From NCBI GenBank assembly GCA_903866915.1, contig CAIPPO010000202.1:1-54273 (forward strand): a stretch of DNA of 54,273 bases, read 5' to 3'. Every line of letters begins with the position of its first letter. Position 1 is the stretch's first letter. The notes beneath the pieces are model-generated. The model did no database searches. It saw nothing but the letters and a program-made list of their open reading frames with translations, and was not told where the DNA came from. The stretch comes from an uncultured Mucilaginibacter sp. GTDB lineage: Bacteria > Bacteroidota > Bacteroidia > Sphingobacteriales > Sphingobacteriaceae. Shown one piece after another: positions 53,934 through 54,273 of this stretch. Position numbers and translations under genes: made by a program.

Positions 53934-54273
53934 TCATGCTTTTACGAGCGGTTTTGTATACCACCCTGCCCATATGATTAGTAGCGGTTGCAAAACCAGC
54001 AAACGTATCCAGGCCAGCATGGGTGTTACTGTCAAACTGCCTAATTTCAGAGGAGCGTCGCCTATCATAGCTATATGTACCGGCAAAAAAGCCAGCAGCA
54101 TTAATATGATTCCATATGCCGCATAGCGTCTTGTTGGAGTAAATAGCAAAGCCCCGCCGAAAAATATTTCAAATGAACCTGCCAGGATATTTATTAAATG
54201 GGGCCAGGGCAAGTAACGTGGTATAATGGCAAGGTAGCCCACCGGCGATATAAAATGGTTAAGGCCCGCCACC
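53934..54273 (-). CDS. DoxX family membrane protein, 5' end outside the window
   Basis: About 113 residues are visible, beginning inside the protein (..AGLNHFISPVGYLAIIPRYLPWPHLINILAGSFEIFFGGALLF). Four hydrophobic segments and the PRYLPWP and RRYAAYGIILMLLAFLPVHI motifs fit the DoxX-like group (DoxX_2 type). The GTG at 54272 is probably an internal Val codon; some 15-25 N-terminal residues with the first helix should lie beyond 54273. Function unknown; family members include oxidative-stress-related membrane proteins. Confidence 0.82.
   Translation of the reverse strand, partial: VAGLNHFISPVGYLAIIPRYLPWPHLINILAGSFEIFFGGALLFTPTRRYAAYGIILMLLAFLPVHIAMIGDAPLKLGSLTVTPMLAWIRLLVLQPLLIIWAGWYTKPLVKA

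Overview
The window is a chromosomal stretch of a Bacteroidota bacterium, most likely of the family Sphingobacteriaceae (Mucilaginibacter/Pedobacter-like). The case for this rests on the protein families present (fused B12 mutase IcmF, long three-domain IspG, fused formiminotransferase-cyclodeaminase, BcsB-like/GT2 pair), on promoters with the Bacteroidota -7 box TAnnTTTG, on weak or absent Shine-Dalgarno sequences, and on SxxAQ-type signal peptides. The genus is an inference. There are no prophage, transposase or CRISPR genes.

Layout. 1-400: the 3' part of a 5S rRNA with its terminator, then dense short repeats. 0.4-1.4 kb: an ElaA-like acetyltransferase and QueD. 1.6-8.7 kb (minus): a four-gene surface-polysaccharide operon (histidine kinase, BcsB-like protein, GT2 synthase with an MshEN/GspE-N-like domain, multi-pass membrane protein). 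9.3-14.2 kb (plus): acyl-ACP desaturase, YitT-type membrane protein, aldo/keto reductase, serine hydrolase. 14.4-17.4 kb: small secreted or membrane proteins and an M15 peptidase. 17.5-21.5 kb (minus): IcmF, carrying an in-frame 556-bp composite insertion. 22.1-28.7 kb (plus): a radical SAM protein, then a tight operon of acyltransferase, acetyl-xylan-esterase-like hydrolase, outer-membrane barrel and TPR protein. 28.7-32.6 kb: SRPBCC protein, YkuK-like protein, M13 metallopeptidase, small secreted protein. 32.8-39.6 kb (minus): a complete histidine-utilisation operon led by a MarR regulator with a perfect palindrome just upstream. 39.7-45.1 kb (minus): Gfo/Idh/MocA oxidoreductase, lipoprotein, rRNA methyltransferase and the MlaE/MlaF lipid-transport core. 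45.2-49.9 kb: small barrel protein, SDR, PspC/LiaF-like envelope-stress pair, RDD protein. 50.3-54.3 kb: IspG, an ABM-like protein, an MBL-fold hydrolase and a DoxX gene cut by the window edge.

Two unusual repeat systems stand out. First, at least ten loci hold degenerate word-like arrays with a strict 7-bp period (for example CCATAGT, GCATTCC, NNNNGAA, CCTGATA). They fill many intergenic gaps, form inverted arms at two loci, and also occur twice inside the ispG reading frame. Second, the icmF gene carries two full copies and one shortened copy of a G+C-rich palindromic element. The two full copies flank a DUF559 endonuclease-like domain, and everything is read through in frame, giving a 1307-residue mutase with a nuclease-like module inside it.

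Functionally the genes are otherwise housekeeping or accessory: histidine to glutamate plus one-carbon units, isoprenoid precursor synthesis, lipid asymmetry, envelope stress and polysaccharide production or modification.
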